This document shows positions 1 to 11,317 of a stretch of 64,000 nt of DNA, piece after piece. The stretch covers positions 32,064,129 to 32,128,128 of the forward strand of contig NW_024037059.1 of NCBI RefSeq assembly GCF_015706575.1. Reading direction: 5' to 3'. This stretch comes from Patiria miniata (Eukaryota > Echinodermata > Asteroidea > Valvatida > Asterinidae). The position numbers and the translations under genes are program-made. Under the pieces are notes generated by a model that had not been told where the DNA came from, did not search any database, and saw only the letters and a program-made list of their open reading frames with translations. Positions within the stretch are counted from its first letter, which is position 1, and each line of letters begins with the position of its first letter.

Positions 1-283
1 CTGGTACTTGACATTTTGAAAGACTCGAATACGTACACTGTAGATCTCAATAAAAAGCGCTACAAGAGATGAAAACGTGACCGACAACAAATGTGAAGAA
101 AACGTTTTCAGTGTGCATCATTTAGCTGTTGCATTCACTTCTTAACGAGTAGTACGTGCAATGATGTTCACACTCGCTCCCAGTTGTTGTTACATTGTGA
201 AATGCTATGCACACACGGAAAAATGAGGTTGAAAACATGAATAACAAGTTGCTATCTTTCCAAATGTTAATCACACAGCTGTC
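1..283. other. Intronic flank with no recognisable gene
   Basis: No exon, repeat unit or coding similarity was recognised here. It lies upstream of the first visible USP14 exon, so it is most likely intron sequence. Its last bases supply the left target-site copy of the element that begins at 284. Confidence 0.4.
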
Positions 284-2114
284 CAGTGTTCTAGCCAGGC
301 ATCAAATAGCGCTAGCACCTGCTACCCTTTCGGAAATAAGCGCTATGCTTCAATCGCGCCGCTACGCTACCGCTAAAATTTGGGTTGCGAAAAAAAAAAA
401 TCTGCTTCCAATTCTCTTTGAACACCGGCCGTATGACACAGCGAAAAAAAACGATCCAACCGAACGTACCCCATACGATACCCCTACCGTGATGCTGTGC
501 CATTCCTATGAACATAATACGTACGCGCATTCGCTATGAAAGCAATAAGCACGTGCTGTTTTGTGCTGCGTAGATACAGCGCTACGTACGGATGTACGTG
601 TCACCAACATGTCACGTACAGAGCGCTCTGTGGCCCACACCATTTTGCGTTATCGGGTGTGCTTTCCTAAGGTCAATATTTACAAGCATTTCAATTGTTT
701 CAAAATTACAAATAACACTTTTTATCAAGTCCGAAACATTTCGCTGTTCGAAAATAAGTTCTTCAACGTCAAAAAAAACATAATTTTTCGTAAAGGATTT
801 ATTCGAGAAATGTAAAACTCCAACGAAAGGTTAAAGCACCCCTACGATATCAATGGATCACTCCATAAAGATGGCCGCACATGAAGAATTTTTTTTCGAA
901 GAATGTCGCTATCGAAAAGTTGGATTTTTGACTACTACTCGTTGCTGATAATAACAGTTTGGTAGTAAAAAGGGATCTGTTTGTTCTTAGCACAAAACCA
1001 ATCCACAAGTATTGCAACAATACTGAGGGAAAATTTGGTCGCGTAGTTTGCCGGCGTAGCAGGCGTGGGCTGGCCCGCACGCTGGGCCGGCGGGCTGGCG
1101 GGGCCGGGCCGCGGCTGGGATAGGAAGCAATTCCCGGTGATTATTTCTCATTGTCATTATCTACAATTATATTTTTTACCATAACAAAAATGGTATTTCT
1201 CCTTCACACTGTGTTGTAGCATGTTGAAATTGCAATCGACGACAACTTTTTCTGTATGAGACCTCCATGGTTTTACAATTTCTCTTCCTGCCGATGGTTT
1301 TATTTACAAATTTAAAATCGGAACTACTGCTACAGCAACACTTCAAGGCTTTTTGAAATTGAAACTGGGCTGTCAGTGTCTCATGAGAATGAGATGGTTC
1401 TTATTCCTCCATGTAAAACCTTGTACATGCATGCCTTATTACTCCCTGTTTTAGTTTTAGATTGATTAAATTACACTGACTTCAAACTTGAATTCAATGA
1501 ATAATTACATGAATATGAAATGTTCATGCGATTTGTTCTCGCACTTAATATTGACAAAGTAAATCTCAACTTTTTATAAAACGTTGAGGAACTACTAAAA
1601 ATGGATAAACATCAGAAAGCATCGATCTTGGAACAATTTATCTTCTTCTTCTTCATTCATTCATTTTAATGATGACTTGATGAGTTGGGCCCAACTGTCC
1701 TTGTCGAGCATAGTGTTGGAAAGAGATGGACCACTCAGACCAGTTTCTAGCTCGATGGATGTTTTCAGGGTCATGTTGGGACGACCTTTTTTGTCGAGGG
1801 GCTTCAGGATTCCAGAGGAGAACTTGACTAGCTGGCTCATTATGTCAATTTATACATTGTAAACATGTTCCAAAATTTGCAAACAGAAGAAACTTTACAA
1901 GAGCAAGAGTATCATTGAAACAAATAAAAAAAAAATTCTTATTATTTTAAACACTTCTGCTTAAAAAAAATCAGGGGAAAGTGGCAGGGAATCGCCTCAG
2001 ATTGCACCACAAAGCATCTAGACCCCACGCCGTAAGGGCTTTGCGCTCCGCGCTCGCATTAGTCGTCGAACAAAATTACCCCTACACTATAATTTCACCC
2101 TGGCTAGAACACTG
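284..2114. mobile_element. hAT-like DNA transposon, non-autonomous (element A)
   Basis: Perfect 16-bp terminal inverted repeats CAGTGTTCTAGCCAGG bound this 1.83 kb element. The flanking 8-mers CAGCTGTC (276-283) and CAGCCGTC (2115-2122) match at 7 of 8 bases, as expected for an aged hAT target duplication. Positions from about 390 to the right end are repeated at 31146-32744. No transposase domain was found. A short reading frame around 850-1080 is shared with two other elements in this window. The right end carries part of a subterminal module seen in several other elements, but has lost its GGGGCC palindrome. The element sits in a USP14 intron and itself hosts a LINE fragment at 1642-1846. 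Confidence 0.8.
1642..1846 (-). mobile_element. 5'-truncated LINE 3' end inserted in element A
   Basis: Compared with the copy at 31146-32744, these 205 bp are an insertion. They are flanked by the direct repeat AATTTAT at 1635-1641 and 1847-1853. On the minus strand the sequence encodes a C-terminal stretch (GRPNMTLKTSIELETG, then a LDKDSWAQLI-like run) followed by a stop and a GAA-rich tail. That fits the 3' end of a non-LTR retrotransposon cut short during insertion. The clade is not certain. Confidence 0.65.
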
Positions 2115-2642
2115 CAGCCGTCAATTCCGATTGGATTTCTATAACAAACATGATAAAGCACACTGTAATTCATCCTGCGTCATTGCTAGAAGTGCTTGTT
2201 GGAATAGTAATAATCAGCTTAATTATTTACACTCTTCATAGGAATGTTGTTTTGAATGTATCCCAGTAATTCCAGAACAGCTAAAATAATGAAAAACGCA
2301 AAGACTGTCCCTATTAGATTGCTAGAACAACCAAACATCTCATGTGCATTTCAAAAGCACAGGAGAAATCTGTGTTCAACAGGGAGCTTCATTGGCTTCA
2401 TTTTGACATTTTTATTCAGGTATTTTGACATTCTTAAAATATTTCCAACAATTTAGTAGATGTTTTGGTGTGGAGAAGATAGGCTTTGACATGTTTTTTT
2501 GTACGAAAAGATAAACAAATTTCAAAGACTGTTGTCGTCATACATGTCTTTCAGAAATGTAAACAAGCTACCAACAATTGACATAAACAGTATTTGAATG
2601 AGACATTTTGTTTGATAATCTGTGTATTCTTTGTGACTTTAG

Positions 2643-2735
2643 TCCCGGATCAGTCGTCTTCCTGCTTATCTACCGATTCAGATGGTGAGATTCTACTATA
2701 AGGAGAAGGAGAACATTAATGCCAAGATCTTGAAG
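2643..2735 (+). CDS. USP14: USP14 internal exon (first visible)
   Basis: This exon encodes SRISRLPAYLPIQMVRFYYK and then EKENINAKILK, matching the vertebrate USP14 stretch around ISRLPAYLTIQMVRFFYKEK. USP14 is a cysteine protease that binds the 26S proteasome and trims ubiquitin chains from substrates. The acceptor AG is at 2641-2642 and the donor GTAATG at 2736; the exon is 93 nt, phase 0 at both ends. The five exons in this window total 570 nt (189 residues plus stop), about the last 190 residues of a ~494-residue protein. The ubiquitin-like domain and catalytic cysteine lie upstream of the window. No disabling change is visible, so this is a working host gene by appearance. Confidence 0.95.
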
Positions 2736-3518
2736 GTAATGCTTTGGTCTTAGCTTTAAAAAAATCTTTCGGAGTAAAAGTAAAAGAAAGTGAATCAGAA
2801 ACAAGTCATGTAGCTGACTTTATGGAGGGTTCCTTTTTCCATGCCAAAACCTAAATCTGTCAAATTTTCAGCAATCTCCATGTTGCGTTACTTTGTTATA
2901 TTTTTCATCATTTTATACTTTTATTTTTCCTCATGATGGTGATGCAGACTTTGGAATGATGAATAATACTGTGAAGAATGAAATTCTGATTGGACTAAAA
3001 TAAAATCAAAAACTTTCCTTTTTTTAATAGTAAATGTACACTTCAAACAATTTGAATCAAACAGAATCAGGGGGGGGGGGAAGGTCAAATGTCACTAAAG
3101 AATTTAAATATGAAATGGCTTCTGCTGACATAAATAACTGTACAGGGTGAGTAAAAAAAACGAAACCCAAATGTCGGACCATTGTTTTAGTGAAGTTCTG
3201 CATGTAGCACTTCCAATTAATACAGATTGATTTGAAACTAGGCACGCACAGACATTCACATTATTTGCATTATATTTTACACTGATAACCACAGTGTAAC
3301 AAAACAAACGTTTGATGTATGTATGGAGTTGAACCAAAGGTGCTAAACATCCCAAAGTGTAAAATTTACCACCCTGCTGTTTGAGTATATTTTTGTGATA
3401 TCATTCATCATAAAAAGGTACATGTAATAACTTGCCCGTAAGCATGCATTAATTGTCAATGGTACACCCAAGTACTGTATTTCGACATTCATGAATAGAT
3501 TTGTGTGTGTTGTTGCAG

Positions 3519-3644
3519 GATGTGAAATACCCCATGGTCCTAGATGTATTTGACCTTTGTACCAAAGAGCTTCAAGAAAAGTTAGTTCCAATTCGTCTGA
3601 AGTTTAAGGAGATGGAAGACAGGAAGCTGGAAGAAGCACAGAAG
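3519..3644 (+). CDS. USP14: USP14 internal exon 2 of 5 visible
   Basis: It encodes DVKYPMVLDVFDLCTKELQE followed by KLVPIRLKFKEMEDRKLEEA, equivalent to the vertebrate DVKFPLMLDMYELCTPELQE segment. This part of the USP fold precedes the C-terminal lobe; the KFKEMEDRK stretch is a charged helix and linker. The acceptor is TTGCAG ending at 3518 and the donor GTCAGT starts at 3645. The exon is 126 nt, phase 0 at both ends, and follows the previous exon in frame. Divergence from vertebrates is concentrated in the charged tail. Confidence 0.95.
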
Positions 3645-4220
3645 GTCAGTTACAAGGAGCATTTCTTTTCTTGTAATACTTGCTCTTAGTCGCTTTGTCA
3701 GTTAATACATTTATTATGTAACACAAAATTCATTTGGGGGGGGGGGTCCAAAACAAGCCCACCTCTGTCAAAAAATATTTGGTTTTTTCATAGAAATTCC
3801 CCCCAAAGCAATTCACACACCCCCAATGTGTGCCTGTTCAAAATACGGACAGAGGCAGCTTAAATAAGGGGTATTTGTACACCATTCTGTAATGTAGTGT
3901 TCATTTGAACAGCGACCCCTATTGAAATATGGTACCAGCCTAGATCTGCCCCTGATAAATCCTGGATCTGCCCCTGAAATTAATACATGATTTTATTCAG
4001 AGGATAAATTTATTAGTATTTCTAATTGAAATGTACAGATACATTGATTCCTTTATTATTAAAAGTTAGAGTCATGATAAAACATGGCTTACTAAACCTG
4101 GTCTATGATTAATCACAAGAATGAAACCGAGAAAGCTAATAACTCCAGGACTCACTCGATTTACACTTGTGAGTATTCAAAAAACCAAAACACACAAATT
4201 ACATAAAATTAAATAGACAA
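3645..4220. other. USP14 intron with a poly-G run and decayed repeat
   Basis: An 11-G run near 3737 is followed by a decayed stretch that includes 'cctgataaatcctggatctgcccctg'-like repeats (about 3940-3980); a similar 'gaacagcg-cccctattga' motif recurs near 11615. No coding content was found. Confidence 0.4.
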
Positions 4221-5539
4221 CAGGGTTCTCCCCAGGATTTTTTCAAACCTGTGGGGGAAGTTTTGTTGTGATTCACCAACCTGCGAAACCACGGCAAGGG
4301 GTTCGGGGCCCGCTTAAGGGCCCCGAAAAATTTTGAACTTTAGAGGCTCTCTGGTGCATTTTAGAGCAAATCTGGGGAGTCTTTAAGGAAGATTTTTCCT
4401 TAAAATTTAGAGGAGATCTTGTGATATTTTTTATAATTAAAGAACAAAAATATCAAATTTTTAACTTTAAAAAAAATCAACATTTCAAAACCTGTGTTAC
4501 AACTTCCTGATCTAGAAAGTATGGATTATATTTACAAGCAAGTTTCAAATTAAAAAATTAAGGTGAAGAAAAAAAATCATTTTTGCGTCCGATTACATGC
4601 CTTTCAAAATAGCGTCGGTAGGTTGGAAAAATTATTTCGCCAATTTTTTGGGCTGCTGATTGAATCATGGAGGAATAAAAACACATGATTGAATGGAGCA
4701 TATTGAACAAGGAATCATGTAGTTTTGTGCCTGGATTATTTTTCTTTGCACCACGAAAATTATCAAGACTAACCATCAAAAGTGATTAAAACTTGCCTCA
4801 CCTAATTAAAAATATATTTGAGGTGGTTGATTCCACTATATGCTTTACGTACATCACGGCCCCTGGCGCCGTCAACATTCAGTCTGGCCGGTCAAACATC
4901 GTGACGTGCACATGGCGCAGTATCAGTGTGCATTACTGCACTGTGTACGGCCCATCCCACGTGGCCAAAAATTTTGCACTACTGTTTCTAAGAAGCACAC
5001 TTACGATGTTTCGCCACAAGTTCGAGCTTTGCAATCTTATCATTTTAATGGAAAATACATACACAGAAAATAAAGATCACGTTCTGTGAATTAATTTGCA
5101 GAAATTCTCTTTCTCCATCGATTTTTGTTTGGTGTTTTTACGATCCAACTTCAGAGGACATCATCATCATGTATGCACGCACGAGGCAGTAGTCACTGGT
5201 TCCAGTCCTTCATCATAGCTTGATACTGTTAGCACGCGAAGGGAACCAGTGTACCATGCTGTATGCTCTGGGTGCTGGCGGTCGATGCGAAAGACCCGTC
5301 ATCGTGTGCATTTTGATCACACATGCATCAGAAATACGGGATTTTTGTCAAGATTTTGCGTGTCAAGATGAAATAATGGCGTATGAAACGATTATGTTGT
5401 GCAGTTTAATGGCTTGTATAATAATTATATTGTGCGTATCAGGGGCTGAAAAATGTGATCGGCATTTTTGTCGGCGTATCGGGCCGCAATTCCAGCGTAT
5501 CGGGCCCGATACGCACCCTTGTACTTGGGGAGAACCCTG
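4221..5539. mobile_element. TIR DNA transposon, non-autonomous (element C)
   Basis: Perfect 14-bp terminal inverted repeats CAGGGTTCTCCCCA bound 1.32 kb of sequence with the 5-bp direct repeat GACAA immediately outside (4216-4220 and 5540-5544). The CAGGG start resembles hAT, but hAT makes 8-bp duplications, so I leave the superfamily open. The left end carries the palindrome GGGGCCCGCTTAAGGGCCCC at 4305-4324 followed by a TTTTGAACTTTAGA-like stretch; related modules occur in elements at 11006, 31146 and 35917. No transposase was recognised. It lies in the USP14 intron. Confidence 0.75.
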
Positions 5540-5852
5540 GACAATCACACTGTCTTGATTTCTACAAAAGGTATATTACTACTACACGTTGAGAATCAAC
5601 AGAACATATGAACGCATCAGTCCTTGTACCAACCCTAACCACCCTGCATGTTACTCCCTATACTGCCCAATACTACCCCCTCACACCCATCACTGCATTT
5701 TTGCCGATACATGCAATGTACATGTAATCGGTTAAAAACATAGAACTGGTAAAAAGACAATCATTTAACCACCAATTCTTGCTGGCCCTGCTGAGGCTTA
5801 AAATTGCCCACTTCAATTTCCAAATGTTAATGTGAACCATAGAGCTATATTA

Positions 5853-6275
5853 AATTACTAGAGCGCTAACTCATGTACAAAGTGATGCCTGATGGGGACA
5901 TCCATGTTTGTGCACAAACCTATGGAGAGCTAGAAATTGTGTACGTATTTTGTACGTCTATTTGCATATCTGCGTTTGTATTCCATATCGGTGTGTCATA
6001 GAAGCTGATACGCCCAAAACCGAAATACACGATCAGCAAATGAGCGTGTCATTTTGCTCTACGCAAACAGCGTAACGCGTGTGCGTATTCGCTGCAGATG
6101 CTCATGAGACGCTTCAGTTGTTTGCATATGTTCTACTTGCACATTGCATTTAGAATTAAATCCATCTAATTTCATTATGTTCTACTAACACGCACATAAA
6201 TTCAAAATGTCTGCACCCAGAGCAGCGTCAAAGCTTCTCCTCACGCAAGAATGAAGAGTTAGCACTCTAGTAATT
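5853..6275. mobile_element. MITE-like element in USP14 intron
   Basis: Inverted ends AATTACTAGAGCGCTAACTC and its counterpart (one mismatch, GCGC versus GTGC) bound 423 bp with no coding sequence. The target duplication is unclear because the ends are AT-rich. A small TIR element fits best. Confidence 0.55.
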
Positions 6276-6675
6276 GTGGTGTGAACGTAGGTTTATTCAG
6301 GTTTGTACTGGTAGGTATAAATGAATATGTATATGTGCATTGTACATGTACTTGTTCACTTACTCACTCCACACAATGGCGCATTTATGTTTTCATTGGA
6401 CTTCAGCTGGTATTTTTTTCCTGTGTTCATAAACAAAGAGTTGTGAGATTTCCTTACTAGGTCTGATTTTGTTTGTGGTCTGATTTTGTTCTGTTGCAAG
6501 GTTTTATTGGAAATGGATTGATATAGGAGCTGTCAAGAAAAACACATTTCAACTTACCTATATTTTATTTTTTTGCAAGCACTTCTAAATGCTAACAAGA
6601 TTATATCTAAAGAACATACCAGAGTATGCCTTTTTTGCATGATTTATAGTTTCGTTTGTCTTGTATTATTCCCAG

Positions 6676-6754
6676 GCTAAGCAAGCAGGAATGAAGCAGC
6701 CAACACTACCTGTAGAAGAGTCTGTCAAACTACTCGCCTATGATTTCCCTGATG
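6676..6754 (+). CDS. USP14: USP14 internal exon 3 of 5 visible
   Basis: It encodes AKQAGMKQPTLPVEESVKLL followed by AYDFPD plus the first base of a split Asp codon. In the vertebrate protein this is the variable linker before DDIGSNNCGYYDLQ, so sequence divergence is expected. The acceptor CCCAG ends at 6675 and the donor GTAAGC starts at 6755. The exon is 79 nt and leaves one base, which pairs with the AT opening the next exon to restore Asp, supporting the assignment. Confidence 0.9.
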
Positions 6755-7218
6755 GTAAGCTGACAATGTGGAATGTTTAGTATCCTGTAGGCCTGGGTGA
6801 CTCAAATCATTTTGAGTCCACACTGATGCTGTCCAGGAGTCATGATTCCAATCAGAATCAACACCAAATCTCACCAGAAAACCACCTCAAAAAACAATGC
6901 CAAACAAAAAACAAAACTCAGCACTTTAAATCACACTCAGAGGAGGTCACTAATACAAGGTGTAATCACTGTCCTAAAGATAATCAGGCAGATCACCTGG
7001 CAGCACAATATGTCAAAAGATTACAGTGGAATATAGTCAGGGAAGGTGACTGAAAGACTCTCAATGTCCATTCAAATTGTTATTAAAATGTATTACTCTA
7101 CCCATTGATCTCCATTAGTAAGACTGGATAGGACACGGGTATACTTGCGCGCAGTGAAGATTTGGAAAACGCGGACACAACAGCTGGGTAGTACAGTAGG
7201 GGGTTAGCGTTTGCGATT

Positions 7219-7744
7219 ACTATACCTCATACATATTCATGATCGAGAGCCGAACGTTCACTGGTCAATTCACCATCACGTGCCAGATGTTATTCTTGCT
7301 GTTTACCAAATGCGCGCGCGAGGATTCACGCACATTGTAAATACGCATGCGTAGTAGACTGTCGCATGGGTTACCCGAGTCTACTACGCATGCGCTTTAC
7401 AGAGCAATCGAGGAACTGTCGCACGGGTGCAGTACGCACGCGCGAACATCGCCCAGGAGAGATGCATGGTTGCATGGTTCACGTAAATGTTAATTTCCAG
7501 AGCTCAATAATGCCGTACTGGAGAAAATGTATAGACCGTGTAAAGATGTCTCCTGTACAAAAGAAAGTTGTACACATTGCAAACATTTGTATTTACAACT
7601 GTAGTAACTGTATTATATTGCAAACGAACCGAACTAGTAATTGAAGTTGAATTTTTTGGTGAGCTGTACAAGTTTCCCCGAATTTTGTTTTAGGTGCATA
7701 ATAATAAAACAAAATTCGGCAACTGAATATGTATGAGGTATAGT
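7219..7744 (+). mobile_element. MITE M, copy 1
   Basis: It is bounded by ACTATACCTCATACATATTC and its inverse. The family repeats at 8064-8566 (same orientation) and 8828-9364 (opposite orientation), with a CG-rich middle containing CGCATGCGTAGTAGAC palindromes and interrupted GCGCG runs. It has no credible reading frame. Superfamily unknown. Confidence 0.8.
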
Positions 7745-7748
7745 AAAA

Positions 7749-7914
7749 CAAATATAACATGGTTTATTTCGGGTGGACAGTCGATATTAGCTCCCCTCGG
7801 TATTGGAAGTTGACAAACTAGTTCCCTCGGCTTCGCCTCGGGAACTAGTTTGTCAACTTCCAATACCTCGGGGAGCGAATATCGACTGTCCACCCTCTAA
7901 CCATGTTATATTTG
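7749..7914. repeat. Foldback hairpin H, complete copy
   Basis: Two ~75-80 bp arms (ATAACATGGTT, GGTGGACAGTCGATATT, TTGGAAGTTGACAAACTAG) face each other around a short loop near 7830-7840 (GGCTTCGCC). Further copies or half copies follow at 8573-8826 and 9367-9405. It is always next to MITE M. Confidence 0.75.
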
Positions 7915-8063
7915 TATACTGTGCATGCGTGATGTACGCGTGCTGCATGGTCTGTGTGTGACGAACACATTTCAAGCCGTCAAACCCTCACCGATGACTA
8001 CGCGTGCGTGCACAAGATGGAAGGTGCTGTGTCCTATCCAGTCTTACTAATGGAGATCAATGA

Positions 8064-8566
8064 CTATACCTCATACATATTCATGATGGAAAGCTGAATT
8101 CTCATTGGTCCATTCACCATCACGTACCAGATGCTATTTTTGCACACACAGGGTAAATTCGCATGCATTGTAAACTGTCGCATGGGTTACCCGTGCAACA
8201 GTGTACTATGCATGCACTCTATGAAGTAATCGTGGAAATGTTAGTAGAACGGGTGTAGTATGCACGCGCGAACATCGCCCTAACTGGCTACATATGAAAA
8301 GATGGCGATGTAGCGTCATGCGTAATTGTTAATTAGCGTTTCCCTGAACTGGACAATAAAGATGTCTCCTCTACTGAAAAAGTTATCCACAATACGGTAT
8401 AAACTCTAAGGAGCTAGGCTACTGTATTTGCAAACGAACTGAACTTTTCTGAGGTTGCGTAATAATATTCTTTTGGTGAGCTGGACAAGTTTCTCCGAAT
8501 ATTTTTGCCCATGCGGTGCATACTGAAACGGGAAAATTCGGCAACTGAATATATATGAGGTATAGT
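8064..8566 (+). mobile_element. MITE M, copy 2
   Basis: It has the same terminal 21-bp inverted repeats as copy 1 and the same order of internal blocks, but diverged by small gaps. It begins directly after the right end of the outer element at 7104-8062. Confidence 0.8.
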
Positions 8567-8572
8567 ATGAAC

Positions 8573-8826
8573 AAAGATAACATATTTTGGGTGGATAGTC
8601 GATATTAGCTCCCCTCGGTATTGGAAGTTGACAAACTAGTTCCCTCGGCTTCACTTCCAATACCGCAGGGAGCTAATATACAAATATAACATGGTTTGAG
8701 GTTGGACAGTCGATATTCGCTCCCCGAGGTATTGGAAGTTGACAAACTAACTAGTTTGTCAACTTCTAATACCGAGGGGAGCTAATATCGACTGTCCACC
8801 CGAAATAAACCATGTTATATTTGTTT
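8573..8826. repeat. Foldback hairpin H, one half copy and one full copy
   Basis: A truncated H unit (8573-8680) is followed by a second H hairpin (8682-8826) whose arms meet near 8750 at a CTAACTAG centre. The arm sequences match those at 7749-7914. Confidence 0.7.
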
Positions 8827-8827
8827 T

Positions 8828-9364
8828 ACTATACCTCATACATATTCAGTTGCCGATTTTTCCTGCAGTATGGATCTGCAAAAAAATGTTCGGAGAAACT
8901 TGTCCAGCTCACCAGAAAAATAATATTGCTCAAACTCCGAAAATGACAGTTCGTTTGCAATACATGCAGTTACTAAGGTTGTAAATACAATTGTTTGTGG
9001 AAAACTTTTTTTAGCACATGCATGTTTATATTGTCCACAATATTCTCCAATTCAGCATCATTCAGCTAGGGAAAGCGCTTATTATCATTTACGTGTGCAA
9101 CCATCTTTTATGTGTAGCTGTAGCGCGATGTTCGCGCGTGCCTGCTTCACCCGTGCGACAGTTCAACGATTGCTTCGTAAAGCGCATGCGTAGTAGACTG
9201 TCGCACGGGTAACACGTGCGACAGTCTACTACGCATGCGTACTTAGCCTGTGCATGAATACTCGCGCGCATGTTTGATAAACAGCAAAAATAGCATCTGG
9301 CACGTGATGGTGAATGGACCAGTGAGAATTCGGCTTTCGGTCATGAATATGTATGAGGTATAGT
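8828..9364 (-). mobile_element. MITE M, copy 3, opposite orientation
   Basis: This is the same family as copies 1 and 2 but inverted, so copies 2 and 3 form facing arms of ~500 bp about 260 bp apart inside a USP14 intron. The centre contains a perfect 25-bp-arm palindrome (9183-9207 against 9215-9239). Confidence 0.8.
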
Positions 9365-9834
9365 AATATTGACTGTCCACCCTCAAACCATGTTATAGTT
9401 GTATACTGCTTTTTTATGGTTTTATATTTACACTTAACATGGTTGAGTGATCATCACATCAAGGCCCAATATCATGGCTCTGCTTACCGTAAGCGAAAAA
9501 TCCCTGCTTACTGTAGCAGAAAATTCTGTGCTTACAGTAGGCGTATTTCACGGGTTAGCAAGTAATTTTGGCTTCTGTGCATGCATACATCCCGTAACTA
9601 AGGATTGTGTGCTTACAGGGTTAGCACAGAATTTTTCTGCTTGCCCTAAAAGTTTGTAAGAGTTTTGAAGCCGATCTTTGTTTTTAATTCGCCGAGCTCA
9701 TGAATAATGCATTTAATGATGCAGCCCGATAAAACTAGCGCATGCGCATAAACCTAATGTAACACACAGAGCCTGTGGAACAGCGGTGAAGTGGAGAGGG
9801 TACTGGAGGAGCTCATTGATGATTGCATTTGTCT

Positions 9835-10282
9835 TACTGCCAAGCATGGTGGGGGAAATATAACGGCTTGGCATTCAAATTCTGCAGGAGGAACTGGTGA
9901 TTGAGTAAACAAAGATGAAATAATGGACAAAAAGGTGTATCATAACCTGCTTGCTAGGCATGGAATACCATTTGGACACCGGCTAGTAGGGCAGGCATTC
10001 ATTTTTCAAGAAGACAACGACCCAAATCATGCCTCTCAGAAGCGTAAGAACAAGCTTTGCCAAACAGAAGTAGCTGGTATGGGGAACATGATGGAATGGC
10101 CAACCCAAAGTCCTGACCTAAACCCAATCGAACAAATATGGGACTTGTTGGAACGAGAAATTGACAGATCGAAAGTAACATCCAAAGAAAGTCTAAAGAA
10201 CTGCAAACTGCAAAAGTGCTGGAATGACATAAGTGTTGAAGAGATTCAGAAATCTATCGACACAATGGCTGCAGGATGCTGA
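9835..10282 (+). pseudogene. Tc1/mariner-type transposase 3' half, decayed
   Basis: The frame reads TAKHGGGNITAWHSNSAGGT, an internal stop, then MDKKVYHNLLARHGIPFGHR, FIFQEDNDPNHAS and WPTQSPDLNPIEQIWDLLER. These are the second catalytic Asp region (QEDNDPNH) and the catalytic Glu region (NPIEQIWD) of a Tc1-like DD34E transposase. The N-terminal helix-turn-helix and first catalytic Asp are missing, and there is at least one in-frame stop (TGA near 9912). It is a dead 5'-truncated copy in the USP14 intron; no clear inverted termini were found around it. Confidence 0.9.
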
Positions 10283-10426
10283 GCTATGGTTGCGGCAATA
10301 GAAGCCGCACAAAATATTGACCTAAATAGATTTGTCTATGATTCATGGACATATTATCCATCATAATATTCTTGGTATATTCTCGTACTGTATACTTTCT
10401 CTCTTTTGTTCTCACCAACTTGCTAG

Positions 10427-10534
10427 ATATTGGTAGTAACAACAGTGGTTACTATGAGCTGCAAGCTGTGCTAACTCATCAGGGCAGATCCAGCTCTTCT
10501 GGTCATTACGTTGGATGGGTCCGAAAGAAAGGAG
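10427..10534 (+). CDS. USP14: USP14 exon 4 of 5 visible (catalytic His region)
   Basis: With the carried-over base it encodes DIGSNNSGYYELQAVLTHQG then RSSSSGHYVGWVRKKG. GHYVGW carries the conserved catalytic histidine of the USP His box (RSSSSGHYVSW in vertebrate USP14). The acceptor TGCTAG ends at 10426 and the donor GTACAT starts at 10535. The exon is 108 nt; it takes two bases of the split Asp codon and leaves one base, completed as Glu by the next exon. The near-identity of this block to vertebrate USP14 is the strongest single piece of evidence for the gene call. Confidence 0.95.
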
Positions 10535-10830
10535 GTACATATAGACTGCATGTTGAGTGTTGAGCCATTTATTCCACATTGGGCATCTGCAACCCTCAGA
10601 AAAAAGGCCTTTATTTTGGGTTGCCTCACACAAACATCCACCTTGCGAGTTGTCTGGTTCCTTGCCTCTATATTATCAATGCTAGAGGGATGTGAACGAG
10701 TCTACAATGATAAATCTTAAACTCTGTTGGGCTGCAAATAATTCAGCATTTGTAATTATTGCATAACTAAATGCAACTTTAAGATACGCAACTTTAAGAA
10801 CTGATAAAGTTGCTGCTGATATAAAAAATT

Positions 10831-10970
10831 AACTGATATTGTATCACTAACCGATAATGTAACCAAAAAAATGACCAATAGTGGAGTAATATTTCCTACA
10901 CCATCAGTCAATTTTTGTTACATTATCGGTTGGCGATACATTATCAGTTGGTTACTACATTATCAGTTGT
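10831..10970. repeat. Short AT-rich foldback
   Basis: Facing arms around TATCACTAACCGATAATGTA and TTACATTATCGGTTGGCGAT, about 50 bp apart, with further ACATTATCAGTTG units to the right. It may be the remnant of a small palindromic element; nothing else is visible. Confidence 0.5.
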
Positions 10971-11005
10971 AACACTTGTCATTGATCTTGACATAGGCGT
11001 AGCCA

Positions 11006-11309
11006 CAAGGGCGGATCCAGAACACAATTTGGGGGGAGCCAAAGAGTGTGTCCCAAAAAATTTTGGCGTGGTGTTCGGGGCCCGCTTAAGGGACCTGACA
11101 TTTTTTTGGATTCTAGATGCTCTGTGGTGCGATCTGAGGCAATTTCTGACCACTTTAACCAATGTTTTTTGAGGAAAAGATGGTGGTGTACTCATTGCCA
11201 TGCCTTTATTGCGAAGTCACTACAAAAAAAAAATAATGGATTCATTTTTTCATTTGGGGGGGGGGGGGGCATTGCCCCCTTTGGCCCCCCCCCCCTGGAT
11301 CCGCCCTTG
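11006..11309. mobile_element. Short hAT-like MITE (element D)
   Basis: Perfect 15-bp inverted termini CAAGGGCGGATCCAG bound 304 bp. The flanking 8-mers CGTAGCCA (10998-11005) and CGTAGCCG (11310-11317) match at 7 of 8, as expected for hAT. A second copy lies at 35917-36369. The interior contains a GGGGCCCGCTTAAGGG palindrome at about 11077 and a TAGATGCTCTGTGGTGCGAT block shared with other elements. It is non-coding. Confidence 0.85.
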
Positions 11310-11317
11310 CGTAGCCG

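Larger units (their letters stand above)
7104..8062. mobile_element. Outer inverted-repeat element in USP14 intron
   Basis: Near-perfect 33-bp inverted termini (left 7104-7136, ATTGATCTCCATTAGTAAGA then CTGGATAGGACAC; right 8030-8062) bound about 960 bp. The interior is taken up by one MITE (7219-7744) and a hairpin (7749-7914), both of which also occur outside it, so this is a nested structure. No transposase is visible. Confidence 0.7.

Noticed and set aside
5220-5558. 112-residue protein with a hydrophobic stretch
   Set aside because: It overlaps the right terminus of element C and has no homologous motif; probably incidental.
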